Source: Halomonas sp. Y3 (GTDB lineage Bacteria > Pseudomonadota > Gammaproteobacteria > Pseudomonadales > Halomonadaceae). Taken from it: DNA of 64,000 bases. The DNA lies in contig NZ_CP099975.1 of NCBI RefSeq assembly GCF_024137965.1, positions 682,001-746,000 of the forward strand, read 5' to 3'. The position numbers were made by a program, and so were the translations under genes. Under the pieces are notes generated by a model. It was not told where the DNA came from. It made no database searches and saw only the letters and a program-made list of their open reading frames with translations. Within the stretch, counting starts at the first letter, position 1, and each line of letters begins with the position of its first letter. This document shows positions 51,001 through 58,851 of the stretch, one piece after another.

Positions 51001-51575
51001 ACACCGCTCCCGACGGTGAGGCGTGCCTGGCGCAGGCACTGCAGTGCCCGCCGGACCTCTTTCTGCTCGACATTACCATGCCAGGCATGAGCGGCTGGGA
51101 GCTAGCCGAGCGCCTGCGCGCCGCTGGTCTACGGGGAGGGATCATGATGGTGTCGGCCGACGCCTCGGGGTTGCAGCGCTTCAGCCGTGGCGAGGGGCCC
51201 TGGAGCGACTACCTGACCAAGCCTGTGGACCTGAACCAGTTATTAGAGAAGGTGGGCAGGCTGCTGGGGCTGAATTGGGTGCATGAAGTGGCAGATGAGG
51301 ACGTAGTGCCCCCCGCTCAAGCGGCCTCGGCTAACGACGCCTCGCGCCCCCTGGTGCTGCCCGCACCCGCTCTGCTGAACCCCCTGGAGCGGCTGGCGCG
51401 CATCGGGCACGTGGCCGGGGTGCGGGCGCAGCTGACACGCATCGCCGAGCAGGCGCCCGAGGCCACCGACTTCGTCGACCATGCTCGGCTGCTCACCCGG
51501 CAGTTCCGCTTTGGCGACCTTGTGGATCTGATCCAACAGCACCAGGCCAGCCGTCAGGAGGAAGATAATGCGTGA
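48027..51575 (+). CDS. NCS1-permease-fused hybrid histidine kinase
   Basis: A 1182-aa receptor. Residues about 60-530 form an NCS1 (purine/cytosine permease-like) transporter domain, opening with RRTYNQWVANQTLEDYALRF and followed by about twelve membrane segments. Residues about 544-587 are Cys-rich (CSVCEHG...CPAYGGPICSLCCS...CNDLC), perhaps a metal site. Two more membrane segments follow (about 610-690). Then come a coiled coil, HisKA with H about 728 (MSHELRTPLNTVLGY), HATPase (NLLSNAVKFTDEGG, DTGLGIP, GMGIGLTITK), and a receiver with D about 1014 (LFLLDITMPG). The GTG at 48027 has GGGAG upstream; a TTG 25 codons earlier is possible. It likely senses amide or urea. It overlaps the regulator gene by 8 bases. 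Confidence 0.88.
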   Translation: MTRPYCSASSSPPDDDPAAQARQWEAIPSAPLLPEEGAPGDATLGDGLSRAQRVPRVRRTYNQWVANQTLEDYALRFTAKRARRFSCFQVANTALGAVSFLALEAVGGVITVLYGFHNAVLAILAVSALIFLTGLPIAYHAARSGLDIDLLTRGAGFGYIGSTITSLIYASFTFIFFAIEAAILALLLEMWFGLPLWAGYSLSAVAVIPLVTHGITLISRFQSLTQPVWLALHLLPFLALGVHGQLDLTGWMGVTGSHSEADGGFNLLLFGAASAVIFALVAQIGEQVDYLRFLPRDSGKGRLGWWLALIAAGPGWIIPGALKMLLGSFLAYFVLSLGGTEQQATDPNSMYLAAFQFVTLNAELAMLLTGLFVILSQMKINVTNAYAGSIAWSNFFSRLTRSHPGRVVWLVFNVAIALLLMQIGIYKALEQILSLYCLVAVAWVGTLVADLLINKPLGLSPAHLEFKRAHLHDVNPVGVVSMLLSLLLGVTAFIGLFGETARALAPFLALGLPFLTAPLIALITGGRYYIARTPKADWEARDVIRCSVCEHGLESEDMAECPAYGGPICSLCCSLDARCNDLCKPEARLSLQTLAVLNVLLPPQMVDRLHSRFGKYLFLLLVMVLVVGSSLAVIYVQATLDDRLYAEVVAATLWQTFFILFLIAGVVAWLIVLAHESRVAAEQESRYQNDLLMAEIDAHERTDLELQKAKEVAEAANMAKSRYMVGMSHELRTPLNTVLGYAQLLERDTALSPLHRNSVQVLRHSAEHLSGLIDGVLDISRIEAGRLELHREEVNIRELLEQLVQIFRRQAEEKGLSLTFHCAERLPGMVYTDERRLRQVLINLLSNAVKFTDEGGIRFYVDYGSQVATFQVCDTGLGIPASQLDSIFKPFERVAPSQGAARSGMGIGLTITKLLAEIMGGSIEAKSELGVGSEFRVRLMLSAVPQVLRPNAPPRRIVGYRGTRCSVLIADDEAPHRHLLAEFLDDLGFRVHTAPDGEACLAQALQCPPDLFLLDITMPGMSGWELAERLRAAGLRGGIMMVSADASGLQRFSRGEGPWSDYLTKPVDLNQLLEKVGRLLGLNWVHEVADEDVVPPAQAASANDASRPLVLPAPALLNPLERLARIGHVAGVRAQLTRIAEQAPEATDFVDHARLLTRQFRFGDLVDLIQQHQASRQEEDNA

Positions 51576-52488
51576 TATCAACCAGCCGCAGCGACGGGAT
51601 ACCGTGCTGGTGGTCGACGATTCACCGGAGACCCTGAGCCTGATCACCGATGCCCTGGCCAGCGCTGGCGTCACGGTGCTGGTAGCCCTGGATGGCCGCA
51701 GTGCCCTGACGATGCTCGACGAGATCACCCCGGACATCGTGCTCATGGATGCCATGATGCCGGGGCTGGATGGCTTCGAGACCTGTCGGCTGCTGAAACA
51801 GCGCCACGACCTGCCGGTGATCTTCATGACGGGCCTATGCGAGACCGAGCACATCGTGCGGGGCATGGAAGTGGGCGGTGTGGATTACATCACCAAGCCG
51901 GTGACGCCCGATGAGCTGCTGGCGAGAATGCGGGTACACCTGACCAACGCGCGCCGGACGAGCAGCGCCCGCGCCGCGCTGGATGCCAGTGGTCGGCATA
52001 TGCTGGCGGTCAATGCGGCAGGCGCCATGCTATGGAGTACCCCTCAGGCCAACCGCCTGCTGGAGGAGTGCCTGCAGGCTGAGCGCCTGACCGTCGAGGG
52101 CACAACGCTGACGCTTGCCGAGTGGCTGGTGCGCTGCCTCGGCGCCGAGAGCGGCCCGCCAGTCTCGGTGCCCGACGCCGAGGCGCGCATCGAGGCCCAG
52201 CTGATCGGCCAGCTGGCCGAGGATGAGTTTCTGCTGAGCCTGGCGCGCAAGCGTGATGTGCCGCCCGAGCAGCTGCTGGGTGAGCGCCTGGGACTGACCC
52301 AGCGTCAGGCCGAGGTGCTCTACTGGGTCGCCAACGGCAAGGCCAATCGCGATATCGCCCTGATCCTGAGCATGAGCCCCAGAACCGTAAACAAGCATCT
52401 TGAGCAGATCTTCCTGAAGCTGGGCGTCGAGAACCGCACCTCGGCGGCGGTCATCGGCCTGAATGCCCTGGAACCCTACGTTGATTGA
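51568..52488 (+). CDS. LuxR/FixJ-type response regulator
   Basis: A 306-aa regulator: receiver domain with phospho-acceptor D61 ([15 protein letters not shown]) and Lys in DYITKPV; a middle linker (about 130-235) with a PAS-like feel ([16 protein letters not shown]); and a C-terminal LuxR-type helix-turn-helix ([28 protein letters not shown] onward). AGGAGG lies eight bases before the ATG, and the start overlaps the kinase gene, so the pair is co-translated. Its last codons (PYVD, stop) coincide with operator copy 2. It is probably the protein that binds the palindrome. Confidence 0.9.
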   Translation: MRDINQPQRRDTVLVVDDSPETLSLITDALASAGVTVLVALDGRSALTMLDEITPDIVLMDAMMPGLDGFETCRLLKQRHDLPVIFMTGLCETEHIVRGMEVGGVDYITKPVTPDELLARMRVHLTNARRTSSARAALDASGRHMLAVNAAGAMLWSTPQANRLLEECLQAERLTVEGTTLTLAEWLVRCLGAESGPPVSVPDAEARIEAQLIGQLAEDEFLLSLARKRDVPPEQLLGERLGLTQRQAEVLYWVANGKANRDIALILSMSPRTVNKHLEQIFLKLGVENRTSAAVIGLNALEPYVD

Positions 52489-52492
52489 CGTA
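52477..52492. promoter_or_regulatory. Amide-regulon operator, copy 2
   Basis: TACGTTGATTGACGTA, overlapping the last three codons and TGA stop (52486-52488) of the response regulator gene and 154 bases upstream of the amiE ATG. A 14-bp palindrome CGGCAGCGCTGCCG (52501-52514) follows within the 158-base amiE leader. Confidence 0.75.
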
Positions 52493-52646
52493 TTTCCTCC
52501 CGGCAGCGCTGCCGCCAGACTCATCCTTGACATCCATCGCCGGCCCCCTGGCGCAGCGCTCGAATCGTCCATGTTATTTCTCCATGACGGCACGACTCTC
52601 GACCCTGGCGGCGATCCCCCTCTCGTCAGTCAAGGAGACTCGTACA

Positions 52647-53693
52647 ATGCGACATGGTGATATTTCCAGCAGTGCCGATACCGTGGGTGTGGCGGTGGTG
52701 AACTACAAGATGCCGCGGCTGCATAGCCGCGCCGAGGTGCTGGAGAACGCCCAAAAGATTGCCGATATGGTGGTGGGCATGAAAAAAGGATTGCCAGGCA
52801 TGGACCTGGTAATCTTTCCGGAGTACAGCACCCACGGCATCATGTACGACCATGACGAGATGATGGAGACCGCCTCCGTCATTCCCGGTGACGAGACGGC
52901 GATCTTCTCGCGCGCCTGCCGCGAGGCCAATACCTGGGGTGTGTTCTCCCTGACGGGCGAACGCCATGAGGAGCATCCGAAAAAACATCCCTACAATACC
53001 CTGGTGCTGATCGACAACGAGGGCGAGATCGTTCAGAAATATCGCAAGATCATTCCCTGGTGCCCCATCGAGGGCTGGTACCCTGGCGGCCAGACCTTCG
53101 TCAGCGAAGGCCCCAAGGGCATGAAGCTCAGCCTGATCATCTGCGACGACGGCAACTACCCCGAGATCTGGCGGGACTGTGTCATGAAGGGCGCCGAGCT
53201 GGTGGTGCGCTGTCAGGGCTATATGTACCCCGCCAAGGATCAGCAGGTGATGATGGCCAAGAGCATGGCCTGGGCCAACAACTGCTACGTGGCGGTAGCC
53301 AACGCCAGCGGCTTCGACGGCGTCTATAGCTACTTCGGACACTCGGCCATTATCGGCTTTGACGGCCGCACGCTCGGCGAGTGTGGTGAAGAGGATATGG
53401 GCGTGCAGTACGCGCAGCTCTCCCTGAGCCAGATTCGTGATGCGCGCGCCAACGACCAGTCCCAGAACCATCTCTTCAAGCTGCTGCACCGAGGCTACAC
53501 CGGCGTGCATGGCTCCGGAGACGGCGACAAGGGCGTGGCCGACTGTCCCTTCGAGTTCTATCGCACCTGGGTGCTAGATGCCGAAAAGGCCCGCGAGCAG
53601 GTGGAAAGCTTCACGCGCAGCAGCGTGGGGGTCGCCCAGTGCCCGGTCGGCAGCCTGCCCGTGGAGGGCAAGGAAAAGGGCGCCGCGGGGTAG
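52647..53693 (+). CDS. amiE: Aliphatic amidase
   Basis: A 348-aa nitrilase-superfamily amidase close to Pseudomonas AmiE from the first residues ([25 protein letters not shown]). The catalytic set is at the canonical positions: E59 (IFPEYSTHG), K134 (KYRKIIPW), E142 (IEGWYPG) and C166 ([10 protein letters not shown]). It hydrolyses acetamide, propionamide and similar short amides to the acid and ammonia. AAGGAG precedes the ATG. The gene lies behind operator copy 2 and six bases before amiB. Confidence 0.97.
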   Translation: MRHGDISSSADTVGVAVVNYKMPRLHSRAEVLENAQKIADMVVGMKKGLPGMDLVIFPEYSTHGIMYDHDEMMETASVIPGDETAIFSRACREANTWGVFSLTGERHEEHPKKHPYNTLVLIDNEGEIVQKYRKIIPWCPIEGWYPGGQTFVSEGPKGMKLSLIICDDGNYPEIWRDCVMKGAELVVRCQGYMYPAKDQQVMMAKSMAWANNCYVAVANASGFDGVYSYFGHSAIIGFDGRTLGECGEEDMGVQYAQLSLSQIRDARANDQSQNHLFKLLHRGYTGVHGSGDGDKGVADCPFEFYRTWVLDAEKAREQVESFTRSSVGVAQCPVGSLPVEGKEKGAAG

Positions 53694-53699
53694 GCGGCC

Positions 53700-54743
53700 A
53701 TGCCGTTTATCAATGACCGACTGGAGGGCCAGAACGCCGGCTCGGCGCCGGCGTCGCGGCTCACTCCGGGAGTGAGCCGCTTCACCTTCGACCCCGCTCG
53801 GGTGATGGCGCAGCTGCGCCAGGGAATCCTGGGGCAGCCACAGGCGCTGGCGGCCCTTGAGGATCTGCTCCATGTGGTTAAGGCAGAGCTCTCGCCGGAG
53901 CAGCGGCCTCTCGGGGTGGTGCTGCTGATGGGCCCCACCGGTGTCGGCAAGACCGAGACCGTTCGCCTGCTGGCCCGAGCGATTCAGGGTCGCGACGATG
54001 GGCTGTGCCGCATCGACATGAACACCTTGGGCCAGGAGCACTATGCGTCGGCGCTGGTGGGGGCGCCACCGGGCTATGTGGGCAGCAAGGAGGGCCACAG
54101 CCTCTTCGATGCGGAGCGCATTCGCGGCAGCTTCAGTACACCCGGCGTGGTGCTGTTCGACGAGCTTGAGAAGGCCAGTCCGGAGGTGATACGCACGCTG
54201 CTCAACGTGCTGGACAGCGGATGGCTGACGCTACCCGCGGGCAACCGTCAGGTCGATTTTTGCAACGCCCTGATCTTCATGACCAGCAACCTGGGCGCCG
54301 CCGAGCTGGCGCGCTACCAGGGACGCTTCCAGCGCGGCTGGCGGCGGCTGTTCGCGCCTGACCCTGCCAGGCAGAAACAGCTGCTGGAAGAGGCCCTGCA
54401 CCGTCGCTTCGAACCCGAATTCATCAATCGCATCGACCGGATCCTGCACTACCAGCCGGTGGCCGGCGCACCGCTCGAGGCGCTGCTGGACCTCGAGCTC
54501 GCCAAGCTGAATGAACGCCTCTCCCGACAGGGGCGTACCTTGAGCCTCGGCCCGACGGCACGACGATGGCTTCAGGAGCAGCACGACTCCCGCTTCGGTG
54601 CTCGTGATCTCGCGCGTCGTCTACGCACTCAGCTGCTGCCGTTACTGGCGCGAGAGATGATGCATCACCCGGAGATCATGCACTGGCATGCCGATCTGCA
54701 TAAAGGCGAATGGGTCATGCGGGGCGCACCCTACGTCAACTGA
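53700..54743 (+). CDS. amiB: AmiB-type AAA ATPase of the amidase operon
   Basis: A 347-aa ClpX/ClpB-related ATPase: Walker A LMGPTGVGKTETVRLL, Walker B VVLFDELEKASPEV, sensor 1 FMTSNLGAAEL, sensor 2 in FGARDLARRLRTQL. AmiB is known in the Pseudomonas amidase operon (amiEBCRS), where its role is thought to be chaperone-like or linked to transport. Here amiC, amiR and amiS are absent and the kinase/regulator pair and Urt importer take their place. Its last codons (PYVN, stop) coincide with operator copy 3. Confidence 0.9.
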   Translation: MPFINDRLEGQNAGSAPASRLTPGVSRFTFDPARVMAQLRQGILGQPQALAALEDLLHVVKAELSPEQRPLGVVLLMGPTGVGKTETVRLLARAIQGRDDGLCRIDMNTLGQEHYASALVGAPPGYVGSKEGHSLFDAERIRGSFSTPGVVLFDELEKASPEVIRTLLNVLDSGWLTLPAGNRQVDFCNALIFMTSNLGAAELARYQGRFQRGWRRLFAPDPARQKQLLEEALHRRFEPEFINRIDRILHYQPVAGAPLEALLDLELAKLNERLSRQGRTLSLGPTARRWLQEQHDSRFGARDLARRLRTQLLPLLAREMMHHPEIMHWHADLHKGEWVMRGAPYVN

Positions 54744-54747
54744 CGTA
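54732..54747. promoter_or_regulatory. Amide-regulon operator, copy 3
   Basis: TACGTCAACTGACGTA, overlapping the stop codon of amiB (54741-54743) and 95 bases upstream of the fmdA ATG. A -10-like GATAGT (54771-54776) follows at a distance that would place the operator centre near -43, a usual position for LuxR-type activators. The -10 call is tentative. Confidence 0.75.
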
Positions 54748-54842
54748 TGGCACGCCCAGTGACCTTGTCTGATAGTGAAATGGCGAGGCGTTGACTCCGC
54801 TGTCGTGATTTCCGATCAAGCAAAGCGCAAGGAGTAGTTGCC

Positions 54843-56075
54843 ATGGCCGATACCCTTATCAAGATTGATCTCGACAAGTCGCCGTACGAAAACGACATGA
54901 TTCACAACCGCTGGCACCCGGACATTCCGATGGTTGCCACCGTCAAACCTGGGGATGACTTTGTCGTCGAGTGCTATGACTGGACAGGCGGCCAGATTCA
55001 CAACAATGACAGCGCCGACGATGTCCGCGATGTCGACCTGACTCAGGTCCATTTTCTTTCCGGCCCGGTCGGGGTCGAGGGGGCCGAGCCGGGCGACCTG
55101 CTCGAGGTGGATATCCTGGATATCGGCGCCTTCGAGTCCAGTCAGTGGGGCTTCAATGGCTTCTTTTCCAAGCAGAACGGCGGCGGGTTTTTGACCGAGC
55201 ACTTCCCGGAGGCGCAGAAATCGATCTGGGGTTTCAATGGCATGTTTACCAAGTCCCGTCACATTCCCAACGTGGAATTCGCTGGCCTGATCCACCCCGG
55301 TCTGATCGGCTGCTTGCCATCCAGGGAGATGCTCGCCGAGTGGAACAAGCGAGAACAGGCCCTGGTGGACACGGACCCCGATCGTGTCCCTCCGCTGGCG
55401 GCCCTGCCCTTCGCCGATACCGCCCATATGGGGAGAATGTCCGCCGATCAGGCCAAGCTCGCCGGGGCAGAAGGCGCACGCACCGTGCCTCCGCGCGAGC
55501 ACGGCGGCAACTGTGACATCAAGGACCTGTCGCGGGGCGCCAAGATCTACTTCCCCGTCTACGTGAAGGGCGGCGGTCTCTCGGTGGGTGACCTGCACTT
55601 CAGCCAGGGCGATGGCGAGATCACCTTCTGCGGCGCTATCGAGATGGCCGGCTGGATCCATCTGCGGGTCAACGTCATCAAGGGGGGCATGGCCAAGTAC
55701 GGGATCAAGAACCCGATCTTCAAGCCAAGCCCGATCAAGCCTCGCTACGACGACTATGTGATCTTCGAAGGCATCTCGGTGGATGAGCAGGGCGAGCAGC
55801 ACTATCTGGATGTGCACGTGGCCTATCGCCAGGCGTGTCTCAACGCCATCGAATACCTGACCAAGTTCGGCTATACCCCCGCTCAGGCCTACGCCATTCT
55901 CGGCTGCGCACCGGTCGAGGGCCATATCAGCGGCGTGGTGGATATTCCCAACGCCTGCGCCACCCTCTGGCTGCCCACGGGGATCTTCGATTTCGACATC
56001 AACCCCAGCGCCGCCGGCCCCGAGGTCAAGGTCAAGGGGGGGGTGGACGTGCCGCTGTCGCCGGACAAGGAGTGA
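54843..56075 (+). CDS. fmdA: Formamidase FmdA
   Basis: A 410-aa acetamidase/formamidase family enzyme close to Methylophilus FmdA: WTGGQIHNNDSADDVRDVDL, HFLSGPVGVEGAEPGDLL, REHGGNCDIKDLSRGAKIYFP, GDLHFSQGDGEITFCGAIE. It hydrolyses formamide to formate and ammonia. AAGGAG lies eight bases before the ATG. It is preceded by operator copy 3 and followed four bases later by fmdB. Confidence 0.96.
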   Translation: MADTLIKIDLDKSPYENDMIHNRWHPDIPMVATVKPGDDFVVECYDWTGGQIHNNDSADDVRDVDLTQVHFLSGPVGVEGAEPGDLLEVDILDIGAFESSQWGFNGFFSKQNGGGFLTEHFPEAQKSIWGFNGMFTKSRHIPNVEFAGLIHPGLIGCLPSREMLAEWNKREQALVDTDPDRVPPLAALPFADTAHMGRMSADQAKLAGAEGARTVPPREHGGNCDIKDLSRGAKIYFPVYVKGGGLSVGDLHFSQGDGEITFCGAIEMAGWIHLRVNVIKGGMAKYGIKNPIFKPSPIKPRYDDYVIFEGISVDEQGEQHYLDVHVAYRQACLNAIEYLTKFGYTPAQAYAILGCAPVEGHISGVVDIPNACATLWLPTGIFDFDINPSAAGPEVKVKGGVDVPLSPDKE

Positions 56076-56079
56076 GCCT

Positions 56080-56448
56080 ATGCCCCTGTACGACTACAAG
56101 TGCCAGGAGCACGGCCTCTTCCAAGAGCTGGCCACCTTCGCGGAGAGCGCCCTGCCCAGGCCGTGTCCCCAGTGCGGCACTCTGGCGGCCCGGGTGATTC
56201 TGCTGCCGCCGGCGCTGCGCGCCCTGGACGCGGCGACCCGGGAGGCCATGCAGCGCAACGAGCGCAGCCGGCATGAGCCGCAGTTCTCGACGCCGGAACA
56301 GCGCACCGAAGCGCAGGCGCGTCATGAGCACCGCCATGGCAAGGGCTGCGGCTGCGCCCACCGCGACCTCGACAAGCCCCAGGTGTTCTACACCGCCGAC
56401 GGCAAGAAGATGTTCCCTTCCGCGAGGCCCTGGATGATCAGCCACTAG
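56080..56448 (+). CDS. fmdB: FmdB-type zinc-ribbon protein
   Basis: A 122-aa protein with an N-terminal zinc ribbon (YDYKCQEHG...CPQCG). The middle is charged, with a His/Cys stretch (HEHRHGKGCGC). FmdB proteins stand beside formamidase genes in methylotrophs and are thought to regulate or assist expression; the mechanism is not clear. It is the last gene of the amide-degradation unit; a strong hairpin follows at 56477-56514. Confidence 0.9.
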   Translation: MPLYDYKCQEHGLFQELATFAESALPRPCPQCGTLAARVILLPPALRALDAATREAMQRNERSRHEPQFSTPEQRTEAQARHEHRHGKGCGCAHRDLDKPQVFYTADGKKMFPSARPWMISH

Positions 56449-56476
56449 GCTAAGCTGTCCGTATAACCGCCAGTCC

Positions 56477-56514
56477 GGTGTCAGACTCTTAAAGATCATT
56501 AAGGGTCTGGCGCC
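56477..56514. repeat. REP-like palindrome downstream of fmdB
   Basis: A 16-base arm GGTGTCAGACTCTTAA and its partner TTAAGGGTCTGGCGCC around a 6-base loop; the three mismatches are G-U compatible on the RNA. There is no T-run, so it is more like a repetitive extragenic palindrome than a classical terminator, though it may end the fmd transcript. It resembles intergenic palindromes of many proteobacteria. Confidence 0.55.
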
Positions 56515-56599
56515 ATTGATTCGAACTGCGGCACCCAAATACTGCAAAGTACATACCGCCTTCTGATGTGAAATGAGGAGTCGGAAGAGGTCTTGCGGT

Positions 56600-57226
56600 T
56601 TACCCCCGCGGAATCAGCCTGCCGTCCTCGCCCACGCCCAGGCGGATGGTGGGGGTGAGCAGGCCGGCGGGCAGGGTCATGCCCAGGCCGCGCAGGTCCC
56701 CGGGGGTGATGGCAAGCTCGCTGCCGGCGGGCAGCTCGCCCTGGCGTGCCAGCTGGCTGGCCAGCTCCACCATGGGGCCGAGCCCCTCGCGGCCGCCGGC
56801 CAGCAGGTCGAAGGCCACCGGCAGGCGCAGGTTGGCGTCGTCACCCGAGGTCAGGGTCACGTCCTGCTCATACTGGCCGCTGACCGGGTCGACGCCCGGC
56901 ATGTCCAGGCTCCAGCGGAAGCCGGACATCTCCACCGGCGGCATGCCGGTGGGCAGCCCCAGGCCCATGGCCAGGGTCGCCTGCACCGGCAGGCTGCCGG
57001 CGCCCAGGCTCGAGAGCGCCAGGGACATGATATCGCTGGTGTCGAGGCGGGCATCCACGGCGTAGGGGCCGATGCGCACCTCCTCCACCCCCAGCGAGGT
57101 CACCGCCAGGCGGAAGGCGAAGAGCCCGGTCTGGGGCAGCGCCAGGCAGCCGGCGAGCAGGGCGGAGAGGCACAGCGGGGCAAGCAGCCGCCAGCGCCGG
57201 AAACGGGCAGGAACGAGACGAAACAT
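56600..57226 (-). CDS. Predicted lipoprotein, unknown function
   Basis: A 208-aa protein with a basic start (MFRLVPARFRRWR) and lipobox LLAGC at residues about 23-27. The mature part (LFAFRLAVTSLGVEEVRIGPYAVDARLDTSD; LGLPTGMPPVEMSGFRWSLDMPGVDPVSGQYEQD) looks like a beta-rich LEA-type or lipid-binding fold, but I do not recognise a family. It stands alone between the fmd unit and der. Confidence 0.7.
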   Translation of the reverse strand: MFRLVPARFRRWRLLAPLCLSALLAGCLALPQTGLFAFRLAVTSLGVEEVRIGPYAVDARLDTSDIMSLALSSLGAGSLPVQATLAMGLGLPTGMPPVEMSGFRWSLDMPGVDPVSGQYEQDVTLTSGDDANLRLPVAFDLLAGGREGLGPMVELASQLARQGELPAGSELAITPGDLRGLGMTLPAGLLTPTIRLGVGEDGRLIPRG

Positions 57227-57368
57227 GGGCGGAGATGCCTCCTGTCGGAATGGGGGGTAACGATGGGCGGGGCCCGCGGCGCACTATGCTGCGCTGCAAA
57301 ATCGGCGCATTAGAGAGCCGGCAGCCCTCCCTGTCAAGAAGATTGCGGGAAGTGACCGAAAAGCGACA

Positions 57369-57415
57369 GCGCCCGACGGCTCCAGGCGTCGTTCCTGGGG
57401 TCGTCGGGCGCTTTT
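57369..57415. terminator. Hairpin downstream of der
   Basis: Ten-base arms GCGCCCGACG (57369-57378) and CGTCGGGCGC (57402-57411) around a 23-base loop. TTTT follows on the plus side; on the minus strand, the der direction, TGTCGCTTTT follows. It probably ends the rodZ-to-der transcript. Confidence 0.6.
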
Positions 57416-57444
57416 GGAGTGGACGCCGTTGACGTGGACTGGGC

Positions 57445-58851
57445 TCAGCGGCGGCGGCTGTTGCGCGCCTCCTTGGTGCGGCCCAGTTCGCGCTTCTTGG
57501 CCTTCTCGCGGTCGCTGGCATCGGCCATGGGGTCGAAGGGGTTCTTGCCCGAGCGGAATTCGAAACGCATCGGCGTGCCGCGGACCTTGAGCACCTTGCG
57601 GAAGGTGTTGGTCAGGTAGCGGCGGTAGGCCTCGGGCAGCGACTCGGTCTGGTTGCCGTGGACCACGATGATCGGCGGATTGGCGCCGCCCTGGTGGGCC
57701 ATGCGCAGCTTGATCCGTCGGCCGTGCACCATGGGCGGCTGGTGGGACTCCACCGCGTCCTGGAGGATGGTGGTCAGGCGGTTGGTGGACCAGTGGGCGT
57801 TGGCCGAGGCGAAGGCGCGCTCGATGGAGGGGTAGAGGTCGCCCACCCCGGTGCCGTGCAGCGCCGAGATGTAGTGCAGGTCGGCGTAGTCGGCGAAGCC
57901 CAGGCGGCGCTTGATCTCGGCGCGCATCTTCTCCTTGGCCTCGCTCTCCAGGCCGTCCCACTTGTTGACCACCAGCACCAGGGCGCGGCCGCTGGTCAGC
58001 ACATAGTCGAGCAGGTGCAGGTCCTGCTCCACCAGGCCGGTGCGGCCATCCAGCACCATGATGGCGACATGGCACTCCTTGATCGCATCCAGGGTCTTGA
58101 TGATCGAGAACTTCTCGGCGATCTCATGGACGTTCTTGCGCCGCCGGACCCCGGCGGTATCCACCAGCACATAGGGCTTGCCGCGGCGTTCGAAGGGGAT
58201 CTCGATGGCGTCGCGGGTGGTGCCCGCCTCGTCGAAGACCACCACCCGCTCCTCGCCGAGCAGTCGGTTGACCAGGGTCGACTTGCCCACGTTGGGGCGG
58301 CCGATCACGCCGATGCGGATGCCCTTGGTGCCGGTATCCACCGGGATGCTCTCGTCGCGCTCGGGGAAGGGAGCGAGCACCTCGTCGATCAGCGCGGTGA
58401 CGTTGCGGCCGTGGGCGGCGGCGATGGGGCGTGGATCCCCCAGGCCCAGCTCCCAGAACTCGGCCGTGGCGGTGGCCTCGTCCAGGCCATCGGTCTTGTT
58501 GACCACCAGCCAGGTCTTCTTCTGATTGACCCTCAGGTGGTTGGCGATGGCCTGGTCGGCCACGTTGAGGCCGGCTCGGGCATCCACCAGGAAGAGCACG
58601 ATGTCCGCCTCGTCGATGGCGACGAGAGACTGCTCGGCCATGGCGGCATCGATGCCCTCCTCGTCGCCGCTGATGCCGCCGGTATCGATCACCGTATAGG
58701 CCTTGCCGCCGAGCACGCCGTTACCGTACTTGCGGTCGCGGGTCAGGCCCGGAAAGTCGGCCACCAGGGCGTCCCGGGAGCGGGTCAGGCGGTTGAACAG
58801 GGTCGACTTGCCCACATTGGGGCGGCCGACCAGGGCGATCACTGGGGTCAT
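57445..58851 (-). CDS. der: Ribosome biogenesis GTPase Der
   Basis: A 468-aa protein with two tandem GTPase domains: G1 motifs [14 protein letters not shown] (residue about 8) and [14 protein letters not shown] (about 183), NKTDG and NKWDG G4 motifs, and a C-terminal KH-like domain with a basic tail. It is needed for 50S subunit maturation. The start overlaps the bamB stop by four bases. Confidence 0.97.
   Translation of the reverse strand: MTPVIALVGRPNVGKSTLFNRLTRSRDALVADFPGLTRDRKYGNGVLGGKAYTVIDTGGISGDEEGIDAAMAEQSLVAIDEADIVLFLVDARAGLNVADQAIANHLRVNQKKTWLVVNKTDGLDEATATAEFWELGLGDPRPIAAAHGRNVTALIDEVLAPFPERDESIPVDTGTKGIRIGVIGRPNVGKSTLVNRLLGEERVVVFDEAGTTRDAIEIPFERRGKPYVLVDTAGVRRRKNVHEIAEKFSIIKTLDAIKECHVAIMVLDGRTGLVEQDLHLLDYVLTSGRALVLVVNKWDGLESEAKEKMRAEIKRRLGFADYADLHYISALHGTGVGDLYPSIERAFASANAHWSTNRLTTILQDAVESHQPPMVHGRRIKLRMAHQGGANPPIIVVHGNQTESLPEAYRRYLTNTFRKVLKVRGTPMRFEFRSGKNPFDPMADASDREKAKKRELGRTKEARNSRRR

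Noticed and set aside
54744-54842. Sigma-54 promoter before fmdA (TGGCACG at 54748)
   Set aside because: No TTGC element lies at the required distance after TGGCAC.
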